64,000 bases of DNA. It comes from Sequoia sempervirens. Lineage: Eukaryota; Streptophyta; Pinopsida; Cupressales; Cupressaceae. The position numbers and the translations under genes are program-made. Under the pieces are notes generated by a model. It searched no databases and had not been told where the DNA came from. It saw nothing but the letters and a program-made list of their open reading frames with translations. The stretch covers positions 18,437,461-18,501,460 of the forward strand of contig VDFB02000001.1 of the NCBI GenBank assembly GCA_007258455.2, given 5' to 3'. Positions 36,882-52,220 of the stretch are shown piece after piece (positions within the stretch are counted from its first letter, which is position 1; every line of letters begins with the position of its first letter).

Positions 36882-37866
36882 TATTGTAATAAATTAACTG
36901 AGATAAAGTTCCATCAAGGGGGTTTCTTGCATAATAATCTGATTAGAGTGTGCATGCACTTTGATCTGCATATCCATTTTGTTTTGATGGCAACTTGCAT
37001 GGGTTATTTGGTTTCCTAGTTTATTTTGGCCACATTTTTGTTATTTCTTGACACATATTGGATTGATCAGTTCACACTTCAGTTGAGAGATTATGTTTCT
37101 TGATCCTCATTGGTTCAGATTCTTCTTAGTTTGAGGGCCATGTTTTTGTGGTTAATGTTCTAGAGTCTTCATGGTACTCCTTCCCATGGAAGAGTTTCAG
37201 TCATAGTTTGGCATCAGCATCAAGATACACAGCTTCCAGATTCTGTCATCGTCTCATCTACTATTGCTTCATAGATTCCAAGGTTGTTCCAGTTTGTGAG
37301 TTTTCGAGTGTTCCGTGGCATCGGGTTTGCTGTCACATTATCATGATTTTGGTTTTGGTTTCAGTTGTAGACAAAAGTATCTTTCCTTGCTTGTCAGATT
37401 GCAGTTCCAGTGTTACTCCACAGTGTTCTTCCGGTGGTTCTCTGTAACAGTCATCTCATTGTAGGGGGGTTTTGTCCCACTAGGTTTTCCTTCTCTACCT
37501 CATCATTGCATTTTTAAATGAGTACTTGATCAGGCCTTGTTGCTGGGACTCATCTTTGCATAATAATTTTCTTCTCCCTAAGTTGCACTTATGGGGGGTG
37601 TTGGTGTAATTAATATTTAATTACACTTTGCATAAGTTTACTTAGGCTTTATTTAATTCCTAAGTTATAATTTTTATCCTTATCTTGTTGCTCAAGATAA
37701 GATTAGGGTTATTCATCTTTGATTTTATAAAGAAAATCATTATATTGTAATTATTGAATTCTCAAATATATCAATTTGCACATCTTCTTGCAAATATCTA
37801 CTTTTTCTAATTTTCTCTTTTATGGAAGGTATTTTCGGTTTGCAAATCTGATCTTGGTTTCTAATA
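36882..37866 (+). mobile_element. right part of the LTR element, copy 2
   Basis: Carries the last 717 bases of the interior, the G-run polypurine tract and the 3' LTR (37599-37866). The 5' LTR and primer site are lost beyond the gap. Confidence 0.8.
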
Positions 37867-38574
37867 TAAAATCTACAATGTTTGGGGGTGAGGGTATTTT
37901 AAAAGCCTAGATAATTTATATAGCTTGGGCATGAGATGGTTTAGAAGGGACAACTTAACACAACCTTCAAATAGGTCGCATTTACTGCAAATTCATTTCT
38001 ACAATCAGTTGGAAAATATGCACTCTTTTCAAGGTTTGCTTCAAAGGCTAGGGAAATTAGCTTGCATCGTTATGGCATGGTTTAGGAGATAAAATGATAG
38101 AGCCTTAAAAATACTCACATTCACTATACAAGTTCATTTAAACATGTATAGAGAAAACATGCACTCTTTTTGAAGGGCATTTTGAAAACTAGGCGAATTA
38201 GCTAGCCTAGGCTTGAGCATGGCTTAGAAGTGGAAAATGATTGGCTACTTTATAAAATTAAGTCATTCTAGCAGAGAAAATTCCCATTGTTGTTGGGGTT
38301 TGAATTAAAGGCTAGGTAAAGCTAATCTATTTCAATTACAGAGGAAACCTAGGCAAAAAAGAAAATCCAAATGACCAAATTTTGTTGCATTTATTTGTAC
38401 CATGTGCTCAACCATTTCTCTCAGTGGTAGATGGTTGAGTAAGATTACTTACTATTAAAATGTGGATTCTCCCAAGCATGGTAAATTTTGATAATTAAAT
38501 CACAGATAATTGTTGTCTTAGGTATAATTTTATTGAAATGTTATTGCTAACAATTTGGCACTTTCCTTGTATAG

Positions 38575-40913
38575 GTTTCAATTACACTTGAGGTGACTTT
38601 TATAGGTGTTAACAGGGTGGTAATGGAGCAATTAGTGAAATAGTATCAAGAGACACATTTGGGAATGAGGCTTCCTACATATGATGGTTTTAAGATCCTA
38701 TACACTACTGGCCCTTTTCCATTTGCATCCATGGAGTTTACAATTAACCTTCTTGATGAGGAGGATGGTTTGGGAGGCCAAAGGTAAAGTGATAGACTAA
38801 AATTATTTTCTTATTAAATGTTCTTTTTTGTTATCATGGTGGTTCTATCCTTTCGACAATATAAATGTTGTTGCTTGGATGCTTATGATTACATATATGT
38901 GAAAGACTTGTTATGTTTGCAGGACAATGATGCTATATGATTATTGCTATATAGATTTAATGCTTATTAAAGACAGTTATGCTATATGATGTATTGTTAT
39001 GAAGATTTCATGCTTTATTATATTCATGTGTGTAGTATATGCCTTTCTCTAGCCAAAATTTTACAATATGACACTTTGTTGACTCCTAATCTTGAACATA
39101 TTATTTTTTCTTCAAGAATTTCATTTCTATTTCAATTTTCCAGGTCCTTTATTTGGACAAATCATTGAACCTATTTTTAATGCTTCTTTCTTTATAATTG
39201 CATGTTTTTCTTGCTTAAGCATGATTCTTGGGGTTGCTATTGAATTTTTTGTTCAATATAAAATCATTAGCATTATATTTTAAGCATCATCATCCCTAGT
39301 TGGCTTTTTCATTCTTTAGAAAATTGTTGTCTTCCAATTTTTTTGCTATATGCATTTTAGTGTTTTAGGTATATTTGGTAATAATTATTTTTTATATTTT
39401 AAAAATTTATTTGTTTAATAGGATAAGCTCTAAATTTACTCATCAAAATACCTAAGCTTTTCTTCTTGTGTTTTCTCTCAGAAGGGAATCAAAATTGAAG
39501 GTTGTGATCAAGTTTGTAGCTCATGAAGACTTTCACCATTTAGGTCAATTCTTATATGGCAAGCAAGCAGATGCACCTCAAGATGCTTTGCAGGTGCTCG
39601 ATATAGTGTTGTGGGAGTTACCTACACACATGTCTCTTAAACATTTTTAATTGTGTTTTAAATAGAGAATGAGCAGTTGGGTGAAATAGAAGGTTATTGA
39701 GTTTGAATGGCATTGCAAGGATTCTCGTATTGGAAGATCCTTCTACTCTCCTGATTTGGGAAGGAGGCAACAACTTGGTGAGGGTCTAGAAAGTTGGCAT
39801 GGGTTTTACCAGAGCTTAAGACCTACTTAAATGGGATTGTCCCTTAATATTGGTATGAAGCTACACAAGTACAATGTTTAGGTTGTTTCTTTTTATGTCA
39901 CTATTTCCCTTGTGTTATTTGTTTCCCTTTTAATACAAAATAATGATAAGTGTTTTTTCTCTATTAGCAAATGTTTCTATATTATTATTTTTATATCTCT
40001 TGTGTTGGAAGGTATGATTATGAATTCTACACTTTTAATGTTAGCCTACAAGAACAATTGAAAACCATCTCATTTCTTGTTGCAGATATGTCATCAACTG
40101 CTTTCATTGAGCCACTGAATGTCATTGATTTTGTGGCACAACTCTTAAATAGGGACATGGGATTGAGACCATTATTTGATGTTGATTGCATCAAGGTATG
40201 GGATTACTAGATTCTTTATTCAATTTTTAGAAGGTAGTTAGAAAATGTAGACATAAATAATGGATCTAGTCTATTTCAATCTTTGTCACATTTGTGTTGA
40301 GCCAGATTAAGAAAGCCTTGAGAGGTGTAAAAGTTGAGGTCACACATCGGGAAAATATGTGGAGGAAATATTATATTTCTAGGTTGACTTCTCAACCCAC
40401 CAGGGAACTAACGTAAGTATCTTAGCATGCTTGATGTTTAATAATAGTAATTTGAAAATGGAAATATTCTTCTCATTGCAAGAGGTTGCAATTTGACTTC
40501 TATTATGGTATTGAACTTTTTTTGGGATATATTATTTTGATAGGTTTCTAGTGGACAACAAAGGAACAATGAAATCTGTGTTAGAGTATTTCCAAGAGAT
40601 GTATGGATTTACCATACAACATACTAGTTTTCCATGCCTACATGTTGGGAATTAGTAGAGGCCAAACTATTTTCCAATGGAGGTATGCAATTTTAACTTA
40701 AATGGATCTTTATTCTTTTTTGAATAGGAAATGTTTTGTAGTTGTTAGCCATGTTTCTATCTATATACATAGAATATTACTTGATGTAATTAAATAGGTA
40801 TGTAAAATAGTAGAGGGTCAACACTATTCAAAATGTTTGAATGAAAGGAAGATTACCACCCTTCTGAGAGTTACACGTTAGAGCCCTCGATAATGAGAGA
40901 TGGACATTTTATA
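38575..40913 (+). pseudogene. AGO1-like ARGONAUTE pseudogene, copy 2
   Basis: Identical to the pseudogene at 4958-7296, with exon-like blocks at 38575-38783, 39482-about 39630, 39720-39852, 40086-40195, 40306-40412, 40544-40682 and 40798-40913 and the same stop codons (first at 38641). ArgoN, ArgoL1 and the start of PAZ only. The identity of every disabling mutation shows that it is not an independent gene copy. Confidence 0.88.
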
Positions 40914-40982
40914 GGTATTCCCTTTTTGCATTCAAATATTTCTTTGGTTTATTTAAATAGAGTATCATATTGATTTTGTAGT

Positions 40983-41301
40983 GTGTTATTTTCCTTGTCT
41001 ATGCTTCCACATTTTGCATGCATGTCTATCAGGGAATTTGCATCCTTTATGCTTTTGATGGATGTGCATGCCATATACCCAAGCTCCCATTTTGGCAATG
41101 GCAGAGAGGATGCTGGGAAAGGTTGTGGAATACAGATTTACACCTACCAATTGAATTTGCTTGAAATTTTCTAAAGTCTTATCAAAAAATGCATTCGATT
41201 AATATCCTACAATCATCTTATTCCATGAGATGGCTTCTACTTTCAGGAATTATGTCAAATAGTTCATGTGCCTTGTCTATGCTTGCCCATTCTGCATACA
41301 T
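40983..41301 (-). pseudogene. PPR fragment, array unit 0, copy 2
   Basis: Identical to 7366-7684: a frame-broken PPR fragment starting YAEWASIDKAHELF on the minus strand. Confidence 0.7.
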
Positions 41302-42045
41302 TTTTACCAGGGTAGTTGCAACTATAACATCCGAGAAAAGATATCTAGAAGGTGTTGATCCACTCCAAGCTATCTAGAATGAATTTAAATTTTATATTGG
41401 ATGGTAATTGGTGCAACATAGGTGTATATGTGTGTATATGTATCTATACATATACCCCAAGCTTTCAAGAATGAATTTACATCTTATATAAATTCTTGGT
41501 AATTGGTCCAACACATGTGTGTATGTGTTTATATATATATATATATACATATATATATCTATATAAATACACATATATGTATATATAAAGAGATAGTTTT
41601 CAGGATATATACATATATATAGAAGGTGTTGATGCACTCCAACCTATATAGAATGAATTTACATTCTTATATTGAGGCTAAATATCCTTCCTTTACTTTG
41701 ATCAATCATTCACAAGAGGCTGTAATTTATTATAGCTGTGATTCATTTTTACAATTTAATAGAGGTTTTCCTTTAACTTAAAGATAGGGAATCACTACTA
41801 TTATTACTAGTGTAGCACAAGCTATGGGGGTTTGGGATTTGGGGTATGAAATATGTTTACAAATATGTCTAACAATTGGTTAAAGTTGCTCAAATTTCTT
41901 GTCAAACATATTTTGCAAGATGATGTGCATGCACTCCAAGCTCTTTGAAATGTATATGCACCTTATGTGTTTGGAGTTATGAACCACATTAGTGAACACA
42001 ATTGAAAACTCCAAGGAGCTTCAAATTTCATTCAAAGAAAATTAG

Positions 42046-42713
42046 TTACAATATGAGATCAATCAAGACAAAATTTGTGTATAAATATTTTTTATTGAAT
42101 GTTGTACATAAGTATTTGTGAAGGCTATGATATTTGGAAGTGACACTTTTAACTACAATTTCGAAGAAGAATCCACAAAAAATTATGCTTTGATGCATGT
42201 CTAGACCCTCTTCCAAAGCTCCAATCTGAGTACAGGCAGGGACGATGTTGGTAAAGGCTGGGGATTTTGGGTTTACACTTTCCAGTTGCATTTTCTTAGA
42301 AGTTTCTAAGGCCTTTTCAACAAATCCATTTTGAACATATCTTGCAATGATGGCATTCCATTCAACCATAGTTCTTTGAGGTATTTTATGAAATGGTTCA
42401 TGTGCCTTGTCTATGTTTCCACATTTTGCATGCATGTCTATCAGGGCACTTGCATCCTTTATGCTTTTGATGGATGTGCATGCCCTATTCCAAAGCTCTT
42501 ATTTTGGCATAGGCAGAGACGACGTTGGGAAAGCTTCTGGAATAGGGCTTTACACTTGCCAATTAGATTTTCTTGAAAGTTTCTAAAGCCTTGTCAAAAA
42601 ATGTATTCCATGAATATCTTGCAATCATCACATTCCATGAGATGGCATCTAATTTGAGGCATTATGTCAAACAATTCATGTGCCTTGTCTATGCTTTCCC
42701 ATTTTTCATACAT
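42046..42713 (-). pseudogene. PPR fragment, array unit 1, copy 2
   Basis: Identical to 8429-9096, with the 129-residue open part at 42046-42435 (WNAIIARYVQNGFVEKALET). Confidence 0.8.
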
Positions 42714-43343
42714 TTTTACCAGGGTAGTTCCAACTACAACATCTGAGAAAAGCTATCTACAAGGTGTTGATGCACTCCATGCTATCTAGAATGAATTTAC
42801 ATTTTATATTGGTTGGTACTTGATACAACATAGGTGTATATGTATGCATATATATCTATACATATACCCTAAGCTATCTAGAATGGATTTACATCTTATA
42901 TCTACTTGATAATTGGTCCAACACAATTGTCTATGTATTTATATATATCTATATATATACACAATATGTATATATAAAGAGAGAGTTCATGGGAAATATA
43001 CATATATATAGAAGGTGTTGATGCACTCCAAGCTATCTAGAATGAATTTACATTCTTATATTGGTTGGAAATTGGTGCAACATAGGTGTGTGTATGTGTA
43101 TATCGGGGGTTTGGGATTTGGGGCATGACATATATGTGTACAAATTTATATCTAAGATTTGCTTACAGTTGCTCAAATTTCTTGTTAAACATATTTTATG
43201 GGATGATGTGCATGCACTCCAAGCTCTTTGACATGCATCTGCACCTTATGTGTTTAGAGCTATCAACCACTTTAGTGAATGCAATAGAAAACTCCACTTG
43301 GAGCTTCAAATTTCATTTGGAGAAAATTAGTTACAATATAAGA

Positions 43344-43999
43344 TCAATCAAGAGAGAATTTGTTCATAAATTTTTCTTTATTGAATTTTGCACATAAGTA
43401 TTTGTGAAGGATGTGGTATTTAGAAGTGGCACTTGCAACTACAATTTTTGAGAAGAATCCACTAACAATTATGCTTTGATGGATGTCCAAACCCTCTTCC
43501 AAAGCTCCAATTTGAGTATAGGAAGGGAGGATGCTGGTAAAGGCTAGGGAGTCTAGCTTTACAGTTGCAAGTTGCATTTTCTTAGAATTTTCTAAGGACT
43601 TTTCAACAAATCCAGCTTGAACATATTCTACAATGATGAAGTTCCATGATACCAAATTTCTTTGAGGAATTTTTCTAAATGGTTCATGTGCCTTGTCTAT
43701 AATTCCACATTTTTCAAGTATCTCTATCAGGGCACTTTCATCCTTTATGCTTTTTATGGATATGCATGCCTTATTCAAAAGCTCTCATTTTGGCACAGGC
43801 AGAGAGGATGTTGGGAAAGGTTGTGAAATACTTCTTTACACCTGCCATTTGAATTTGTTTGAAACTTTCTAAAGCCTAATAAATGAATGTATTCCATGAA
43901 TATCCTACAATCGTCACATTCCATGAAATGAAAGCTACTTTGAGGAATTATGTCAAACAGTTGACGTGCCTTGTCTATTCTTACCCATTCTGCATACAT
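43344..43999 (-). pseudogene. PPR fragment, array unit 2, copy 2
   Basis: Identical to 9727-10382, with the same frameshift where the frames 43344-43778 and 43775-43999 overlap. Confidence 0.8.
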
Positions 44000-44706
44000 T
44001 TTACCAAGGTAGTTGCAACTACAACATCTAAGAAAAGCTATCTAGAATGGATTTACATTTTATATTGGCTAGTAATTGGTGCAACATAGGTGTATATGTG
44101 TGCATATATATCTATACATATACCCCAAGCTGTCTAGAATAAATTTACATCTCATGTTTGCTTGGTAATTGGTCCAACATAAGTATCTATGTGTTTATAT
44201 ATATCTATATATATACACATATATGTATATATAAAGAAAGATTTTGTGGGATATATACTTATCTATAGAAGGTGTTGATGCACTCCAAGCTACCTAGAAT
44301 GAATTTACATTCTAGTATTGAGGCTAGCATTCCTTTACTTTTATCAATAATTCATAAGAGGTTGTGATTTATTATAGCTAAGATTCATTTTTATAATTTA
44401 ATAGAGCTCTTCCTTTAATTTACATATAGGGAATCACTGACATCATTACTAGTGTAGCACCTGATATGGGGGTTTGGGATTTGGGGCATGACATATATGT
44501 GTACAAATATATCTAAGAATTTCTTAAATTTGCTCAAATTTCTCATCAAACATATTTTATGGGATGATGCGTATGCACTCCAAGCTCTCTGAAATATATT
44601 TGCACCTTATGTGTTTGGAGTTATGAACCACTTTGGTGAACACCATTGAAAACTCCAAGAAGATTCAAATTTCATTCAGAGAAAATTAGTTACAATATGA
44701 GATCAA

Positions 44707-45358
44707 TCAAGAGATAATTTGTGTATAAATTTTTCTATATTGAATTTTTTTCATAAGTATTTGTGAAGGCTATGGTATTCAAAAGTGGCACTTGCAACTA
44801 CAATTTCTGAAAAAAATCCACTAACAATTATGCTTTGATGGATGTCTAGACCCTCTTCCAAAGCTCCAATTTGAGTACAGGCAAGGAGGATGCTGGTAAA
44901 GGTTGGGGAGTCTGGCTTTACACTTGCCAGTTACATTCACTTAGAAGTTTCTAAGGCCTTTTCAACAAATCCATTTTGAACATATTCTATAATGATGGCA
45001 TTCCATGATACCACATTTCTTTGAGGCATTTTTCCAAATGGTTCATGTGCTTTGTCTATGCTTCCATATTTTGCATGCATGTCTATCAAGGCACTTGCAT
45101 CCTTTATGATTTTGATGGATGTGCATGCCCTATTCCAAATCTCTCATTTTGGCACTGGTAGAGAGGATGTTGGGAAAGCTTGTGGAATACAGCTTTACAC
45201 ATACCAAAAGAATTTGCTTGAACATTTCTAAATCCTTACTAGTGAATGTATTCCATGAATATCTTGCAATCATCACATTAGATGAGATGAAATTTACTTT
45301 GAGGCATTATGTCAAACAATTCACATGTCTTGTCTATTCTTTCCCATTATGCATACAT
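44707..45358 (-). pseudogene. PPR fragment, array unit 3, copy 2
   Basis: Identical to 11090-11741; frame broken several times. Confidence 0.75.
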
Positions 45359-45991
45359 TTTTACCAGGGTAGTTGTAACTACAACATCCAAGAAAATCTA
45401 TCTAGAAAGTGTTGATGCACTCCAAGCTATCTAGGATGAATTTTCATTTTATATTGGTTGGTAATTGGTGCAACACAGGTGTATATGTGTCAATATATAT
45501 CTATACATATATCCCAAGCTATCTAGAATGAATTTACATCTTATATTCACCTAGTAATTGGTCCAACATAGGTGTGCATGTGTGTGTGTGTATATATATA
45601 TACACATATATGTATATATAAAGAGAGTTTGTGGGATATATACATATATATAGAAGGTGTTGATGCACTTTAAGCTATCTAGAATGATTTTGCATTCTTA
45701 TGTTGGTTGGAAATTGGTGCAACATAGGTGTGTGTGTATATATATTGAGGGTTTGGGATTTGGGGCATGACATATATGTGTACAAATATATCTAATAATT
45801 TCTTAAAGTTACTAAAATTTCCTCTCAAACATATTTTATGGGATGATGTGCATGCATTTGAAGCTCACTCTAAAATGTATTTGCACCTTACGTGTTTGGA
45901 GTTATGAACCACTTTAGTGAATTCCATAGAAAACTCCAAGGAGCTTCAAATTTCATTTGGAGAAAATTATTTACAATATGAGATCAATCAA

Positions 45992-46642
45992 GAGAGAATT
46001 TGTGCATAAATTTTTCTTTATTGAATTTTGTAAATAAGTAATTGTGAAGGTTGTGGTATTTAGAAGTGCAACTTGCAACTACAATTTTCTTAGAAAAATC
46101 TACTAAGAATTATGCTTTGATGGATGTCCAGACCCTCTTCCAAAGCTCCAATTTGAGTATAGGCAGGGGGGATGTTGGTAAAGGCTAGGGAGTCTAGCTT
46201 TAGACTTGCAAACTACATTTTCTTAGATGTTTCTAAGGAATTTTCAACAAATTCATTTTGACCATATTCTGCAATGATGGCATTCCATGATACCATATTT
46301 CTTTGGGGCATTTTTCCAAATAGTTCATGTGCCTTGTCTATGCTTCCACATTTTGCATGCATGTCTATCAGGGCACTTGCATCCTTTATGATTTTGATGG
46401 ATGTGCATGGCTTGTTCCAAAGCTCTCATTTTGGCATAGGCAGAGAGGATGTTGGGAAAGGTTGTGGACTACTGCTTTACACCTACCAATTGAATTTTCT
46501 TGAAATTTTATAAAGACTTATCAATGAATGTACTCCATGAATATACTACAATCATCACATTCCATGAGATGGCATCTACTTTTAGGCATTAAATGTCAAA
46601 TACTTTATGTGCCTTGTCTATGCTTGCCCATTCTGCATACAT
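45992..46642 (-). pseudogene. PPR fragment, array unit 4, copy 2
   Basis: Identical to 12375-13025; frame broken several times. Confidence 0.75.
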
Positions 46643-47336
46643 TTTTACCTGGGTAGTTGCAACTACAACATCTGAGAAAGGCTATCTAGAAGGTGTTGAT
46701 GCACTCGAAGCTATCTAGAATGAATTTATATTTCATATTGGCTAGTAATTGGTACGAAAAAGGTGTATATGTGTGCATATATATCTATACATATACCCCA
46801 AGTTGTTTAGAATGAATTTACATCTTATATTTTCCTAGTAATTGGTCCAATATAGGTGTGTATGTATTTATATATATCTATATATATACACATATATGTA
46901 TATATAGAGATAGTTTGTGGGATATATACATATATATAGAAGGTGCATTGATGCACTCCAAGCTATCTAGAATGAATTCACATTCTTATATTGGGTGGAA
47001 ATTGGTGGAACACAGGTGTGTGTGTGTATATATCAGGGGTTTGGGATTTGGGGCATGACATATATGTGTACAAATATATCTAAGAATTTCTTAAAGTTGC
47101 TCAAATTTCTTGTCAAACATATTTAATGGGATGATGTACATGCACTCAAAGCTCTCTGAAATGTATTTGCACCTTACGTGTTTGGAGTTATGAACCACTT
47201 TAGTGAATGCCATTGAAAACTCTAAGGAGCTTCAAATATCATTCGGAGAAATTTAGTTAGAATACGAGATCAATCAAGCAAGAATTTGTGCATAAGTTTT
47301 TATTTATTGAATTTTGTACATAAGTATTTTATTTAT

Positions 47337-47438
47337 TGTATATATGTGTATATATATGTATGTATGTGTATATATGTATGTGTGTGTGTATATATATATG
47401 TGTATGTGTATATATGTATATGTATATACATTTATATG

Positions 47439-47484
<46 letters not shown>

Positions 47485-47542
47485 TATATGTATATGTTTA
47501 TATATGTATATATGTATATGAATGTGTATATGTATATATGAC
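47337..47542. repeat. TG/TA/TATG microsatellite, copy 2
   Basis: The same compound tract as 13720-13925, including the same length of the pure (GT) run. Equal microsatellite length is unusual between true paralogues or haplotypes. Confidence 0.95.
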
Positions 47543-47546
47543 ACTT

Positions 47547-50500
47547 ATAATTGTAAAGATACTGCATCTCACTGTGTGCACAAGGTATGCCTACATCTTA
47601 TTTATTTGATCGATTATATTGTAGGTGCATTACATATTATTTGTTATAAATTATAGAACTGTTTGTGTTTCCTAATTTAGATATTTTCTAACAATAACAC
47701 ATGTTCATCACACTAAGCTTCACATTTTCCTTTGATTTTTGCAGAACATACTCAAGACAAATTAATTTAGTGATAAGAAGAATACTATGATGGACATAAT
47801 GATAATGATCATATCATCATAGAAGCAACCTACAACCAATGATTGCCAATATGGATTGTTTATATTTGTTAAATGCTTCGCACTTCCATTTGATAGAAAT
47901 GTTGTTCTTCATTTATAACATTGACTATGGTTGTTCTCGATTATCATGGAATATTTTTGGGATTTCAAATAACTTCAAAATATTCTCCTATGCATAGTTG
48001 TATTGAAAAAATCAATTGAAATTTATCTTCCCTCAATGGCTATTGTTTGCGTTAATTTTATCTATTGGCTATTAATAAACTACTCCCAAATTCTTTAAAT
48101 TTCCCTTTTATGTACTTATGTATTCTTTCAAAGCATAATTTTCTTGCCTACATATTATTCTATATGGTCACGATAGCAATCGTGCATTCCTCTTCAACTT
48201 TTATATTCTCTCCCTGATTATTCTTAGCATCCCCCTCTCTAATTCCTTCTATGCATGTATAGATCCCTACCATTTGGACTTTTTTGCCTATTGGCTCATC
48301 GTTGCATGTCACTACATGCAATTGCTAGTAATATTATGTATATAATTAGTAGTAGTAAAACCCTAGATATGGAACTAATTTCCTATAGATGTACATACAA
48401 AATATAATTATGCAAAAAAAAAAATTTAAAAAATATAGTTTAGAAATTAGAATCAATCTCATTCATTCAAATGATGTTCTACATAATTATTGACCACCAC
48501 TTTGCTATTGATATCCATTCCACATATATATATTAGAATGGATGTCTCGTACAATATGTTTAATAAGAAATTCAAGCCACTTTAAACAATTTGACACATA
48601 ATATCACTCATTTATACATAAGATATTTTATATATATTAACTAGCAATCACACCTTCATGTGCAATGGGTAGAACGAAGATTTGTGAAGATTAATAATTT
48701 AATGTTTGGTATTTTATTTGAAAGATAGAAATTGTGAAATGTGAATTGTAAAATTATTTAAATAGTTGAAGTTATGCATTTATATGATATTGTCATTTCA
48801 TTTTAATTAACAAAATAATATTTGGAATTACAAGTCAATTTCAATTATTACAAGTGTAAACTGCCAAATGAACATAAAATTCAATTCACAATTCAATATT
48901 TATTGTATAATGCATAAGCTTTGTAGAGAAGAATGTATTAAGTTTAACATATGAAGATGATCTAATCTCTACTATTTACTTTGTGAAAATAGTTCTAGCA
49001 ACCATTGCATTTACAGCTTCGGCAACTTAGCTACTATACATTCAATACTAAATAATATCGTTAGGTGTCACAAAAATAGCCTGAAGAACAAGGAAAACAA
49101 AATAAACAAAAAATTTAAATTGCCGAATGAACATAAAATTCATTTCACAATTAAAATTTTTCCATGTGAAGAAATAAATAAGGATCTAACAATAGGTATT
49201 GCAATAGTATTATATATTGAAATAGCCATGGATAAAACTAAAGAACCAATGCATTCATTTACTATACAATAAAAGAAGAACATAACTATATTAGAACAAA
49301 ATAAAAGTCAACAAAAGTGATCTAGTTGTGCACAGACTCCCATAAATTTTTTTACTAAAAACATGGCAAGTGAGTTACCTTGAGAATTTGCAAAAATTGT
49401 GTCATGCTATGAAAGATGTTGATGAGAAAAGTGGGCATGGTACACATTTATCTTCTAATATAAATTCTAATCAAGATATTTATTTCTCAGTTCCTTTTGG
49501 AGTTTCAAGTAAATCAACATTTGCAAATGAAAATACATAAACAAAGTGTACAAAGTTGTGCGTATTTCATATCATATAGAGAGTAGGGAAAAAGAGTCCT
49601 CTTTCTCACCACATAAATGGGGATGATATTCATATTGACAGTATAAAAAGAAAATGATAAGTAAACTATGATGCCAAAGCAACACAAAGGTCTCTTAACT
49701 ATAAAATAAACCTAAAGACATCATCCAATGTTATATGCAGTATTAATTGCATGGAGATGTAGCTTTCATTAAAAGATTTGATGCATCAAAAATTAGTTCC
49801 ATTCAATCCAAAATTGGATCCTTACCAAAAACTTGAGATGTCTTCAGTTTCTTCAAAAATAAAGGCATTAAAATTTATAGTTAATGTTGGAAACATGGAA
49901 AAATCTCAAACTACAAAGTGAAATTATTTTAGGAACCTCCCAAAGACATAGTACAAACAAAGAAATTGTAAGTTCTTGTTTTAATTTCTATCAAACTAAA
50001 GCATGTAGTGACATGATGCTAGAAAAGCTTGCTAAGTTTGAATTTGGAATTACGTTTGTTTAAAAATCACCTGGGTCTCTTCATATGAGTGATTATTTTT
50101 GTTAGTTGATATTCTTTGTTCTATTAAAGAAATTGAAAAATTATAAGAATATTGTTTTTAATCGAGCTCTTTAGCTCTCATTGTTGGCTACGTTTAGACT
50201 GAAATTGTGTTAACAATAAGTTGCTTTGAATCACAATCATATCTATGCTTGTATCCTATAGAGAAGGATGCAACAATAACTTTTGTAGAACTTGGATTAA
50301 ATCCAATTGTTTTCTATTCATGAATGAATCACTTTGGAAGTGTTCTACGTACAACATTTAAGGCTGAAGTCATTGCATTCTTCAAATAACCCTCTATTGA
50401 TTTTTTTGAAAATCATAAATTGGCCTAAGTAATTTTATTGACTAGTGGCCAATGGCCCTATTTCTTCCATAAAATATAGGTAGGCTACTGATCAATCATT

Positions 50501-52217
50501 ATTTGGCTACAATCCAAGTGTTAAGTCCACCTCCATTCTCTCAATTGAGATCACATAAACCTAACCAAGCAATTTTTACCATTATAAATTGAAATTTAGC
50601 AAACTATAGCTATGTTCCTTAAGACCAGTTGAATTTAGTACCAACTTAATTTTATATATCTTGGTTATTTTTTATTTTTAATATCATAATGTAGTCATTA
50701 AAAGGAAAATAATAATCAAAGTAGATGGATTTCTAGAAGTTAATACCCAAACCATGCAAAACATAAGCACTACAGACTCCATATGGAGTGTTCATGCCAA
50801 GCTGGGGAATAAATAGTATTGTCTTCTCCTTCAACTACTAAACATCAAAAATTGTTGAATGATAAGTTAAATTTGATAGTTGAATGAACATGTTTGTGAT
50901 TTTCTATGAATTACACTCAAAAGTATTTTCAAATTTAGAAAATTATATTCCACATGAGGTAAAAATTTAGAAAAGCAATCAAATTTGATTAAGGATTATA
51001 GACATGATATATGCTAATTTATATAGTTCATATATATTACTTAATTTTTCACATACATAGAGTGCTTTGGATATAGAAAAGAATGTACTATCAACCTAAA
51101 GCATACAGTGGCAGGATGGTATAAAAGCTTGCTATGTTTGAATTTGCAATTACATTTGTTTAGAAGTCACTTGGGTCTCTCTGTACCAGTGATTATATTT
51201 CAAGTCAGTATGAGTCATTAGTCACATATAATGCAATAGCCAATATCATTATAGCATTTTTTCAAACAATATGTGTGTTTTTGCATTGAGGAACATACAT
51301 CAAAGTGGGTTTCATACCGTCTTTGGGTCTTTTATGATGACTCCTTGTTTATCACTACATTTCAATAAAATAAAATTGATTAACATGGAATCCATAGATG
51401 CTTATGCTTTTAGCAGTCCTATAGCTAGGGAAGCTATACCCTATTTTTTTGAGGGGGATTATTAGTAGGGGAAGCTATACCCTATGTAGGAAATTTGGTG
51501 TTTTTAGTCCTTATAAGAAAAGGGATTTCATATTTTCTTATTTTTTGGGTTTAGTGCCTTGTTTTAAGCCAGGGTTGAGTGTTTAGCTGTACATTTAATT
51601 AGTTTTTATCTAGGGAATTTTGGTAGTATTTCTATAGAGCAACAAGTCACAGAGTTGGAATCTTCCATAGATGAGCAATCTAATGTTGTATGTTCTTTAT
51701 AATTCCCTTGTGGGGTTTAATCATTTGTTGTATGAAATTTTATATCTCTCTTTTTAATGGCTTGATGGATTTTAATGATTAGACCCATTGAACATGTTTC
51801 TTACTTTCTTTTTAATATGGATGGTAGGCTTTCTTTTTAGGACCTTTGGCCTTAAAATCTTCAAAGTGTTGAGTGGCACCTACAGTTTTCAATTAAGAAA
51901 AAGTCATGTGAAGTTTTCTAATAGTAATTTTCATGAACGATAACCTAGATCAATGAAGCCAAAGTAGCAAAATAACTATTTCCTATTCTAAGTAGGAATT
52001 TTTTTTGAAGGAAATTGTAGCTGGCTGATGAATCTAAAATATGCCACCCAAGCAAATATCAATAAAGCATCCAATTTAGCATGCATTGGTAGGATGCAAT
52101 ACAAAATTTTGCTAAATTTGTGCTTTTTTCCACCTGTTTTCTTGGAAAAGGAAAGGTAAAGGGGTATTCCCTCCTCTCTCTCTTTGACTTCTTCATTTAT
52201 GGTGGGCTTTGCAAAGT
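47547..52217. other. gene-free AT-rich stretch, copy 2
   Basis: Identical to 13930-18600. The repeat pair noted there is at 49987-50107 and 51088-51207. No gene seen. Confidence 0.5.
48641..48677 (-). mobile_element. Helitron-like 3' terminus, copy 2
   Basis: Identical to 15024-15060: CACA/TGTG hairpin followed on the minus strand by CTAG. Confidence 0.35.
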
Positions 52218-52220
52218 TTT

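Larger units (their letters stand above)
40983..47317 (-). repeat. tandem array of PPR/VNTR units, copy 2
   Basis: Same array as at 7366-13700, with the landmark GGGTTTGGGATTTGGGG at 41828, 43107, 44470, 45749 and 47037. Tandem arrays normally change quickly, so identical unit lengths and sequences argue that both copies represent one genomic locus. Confidence 0.85.
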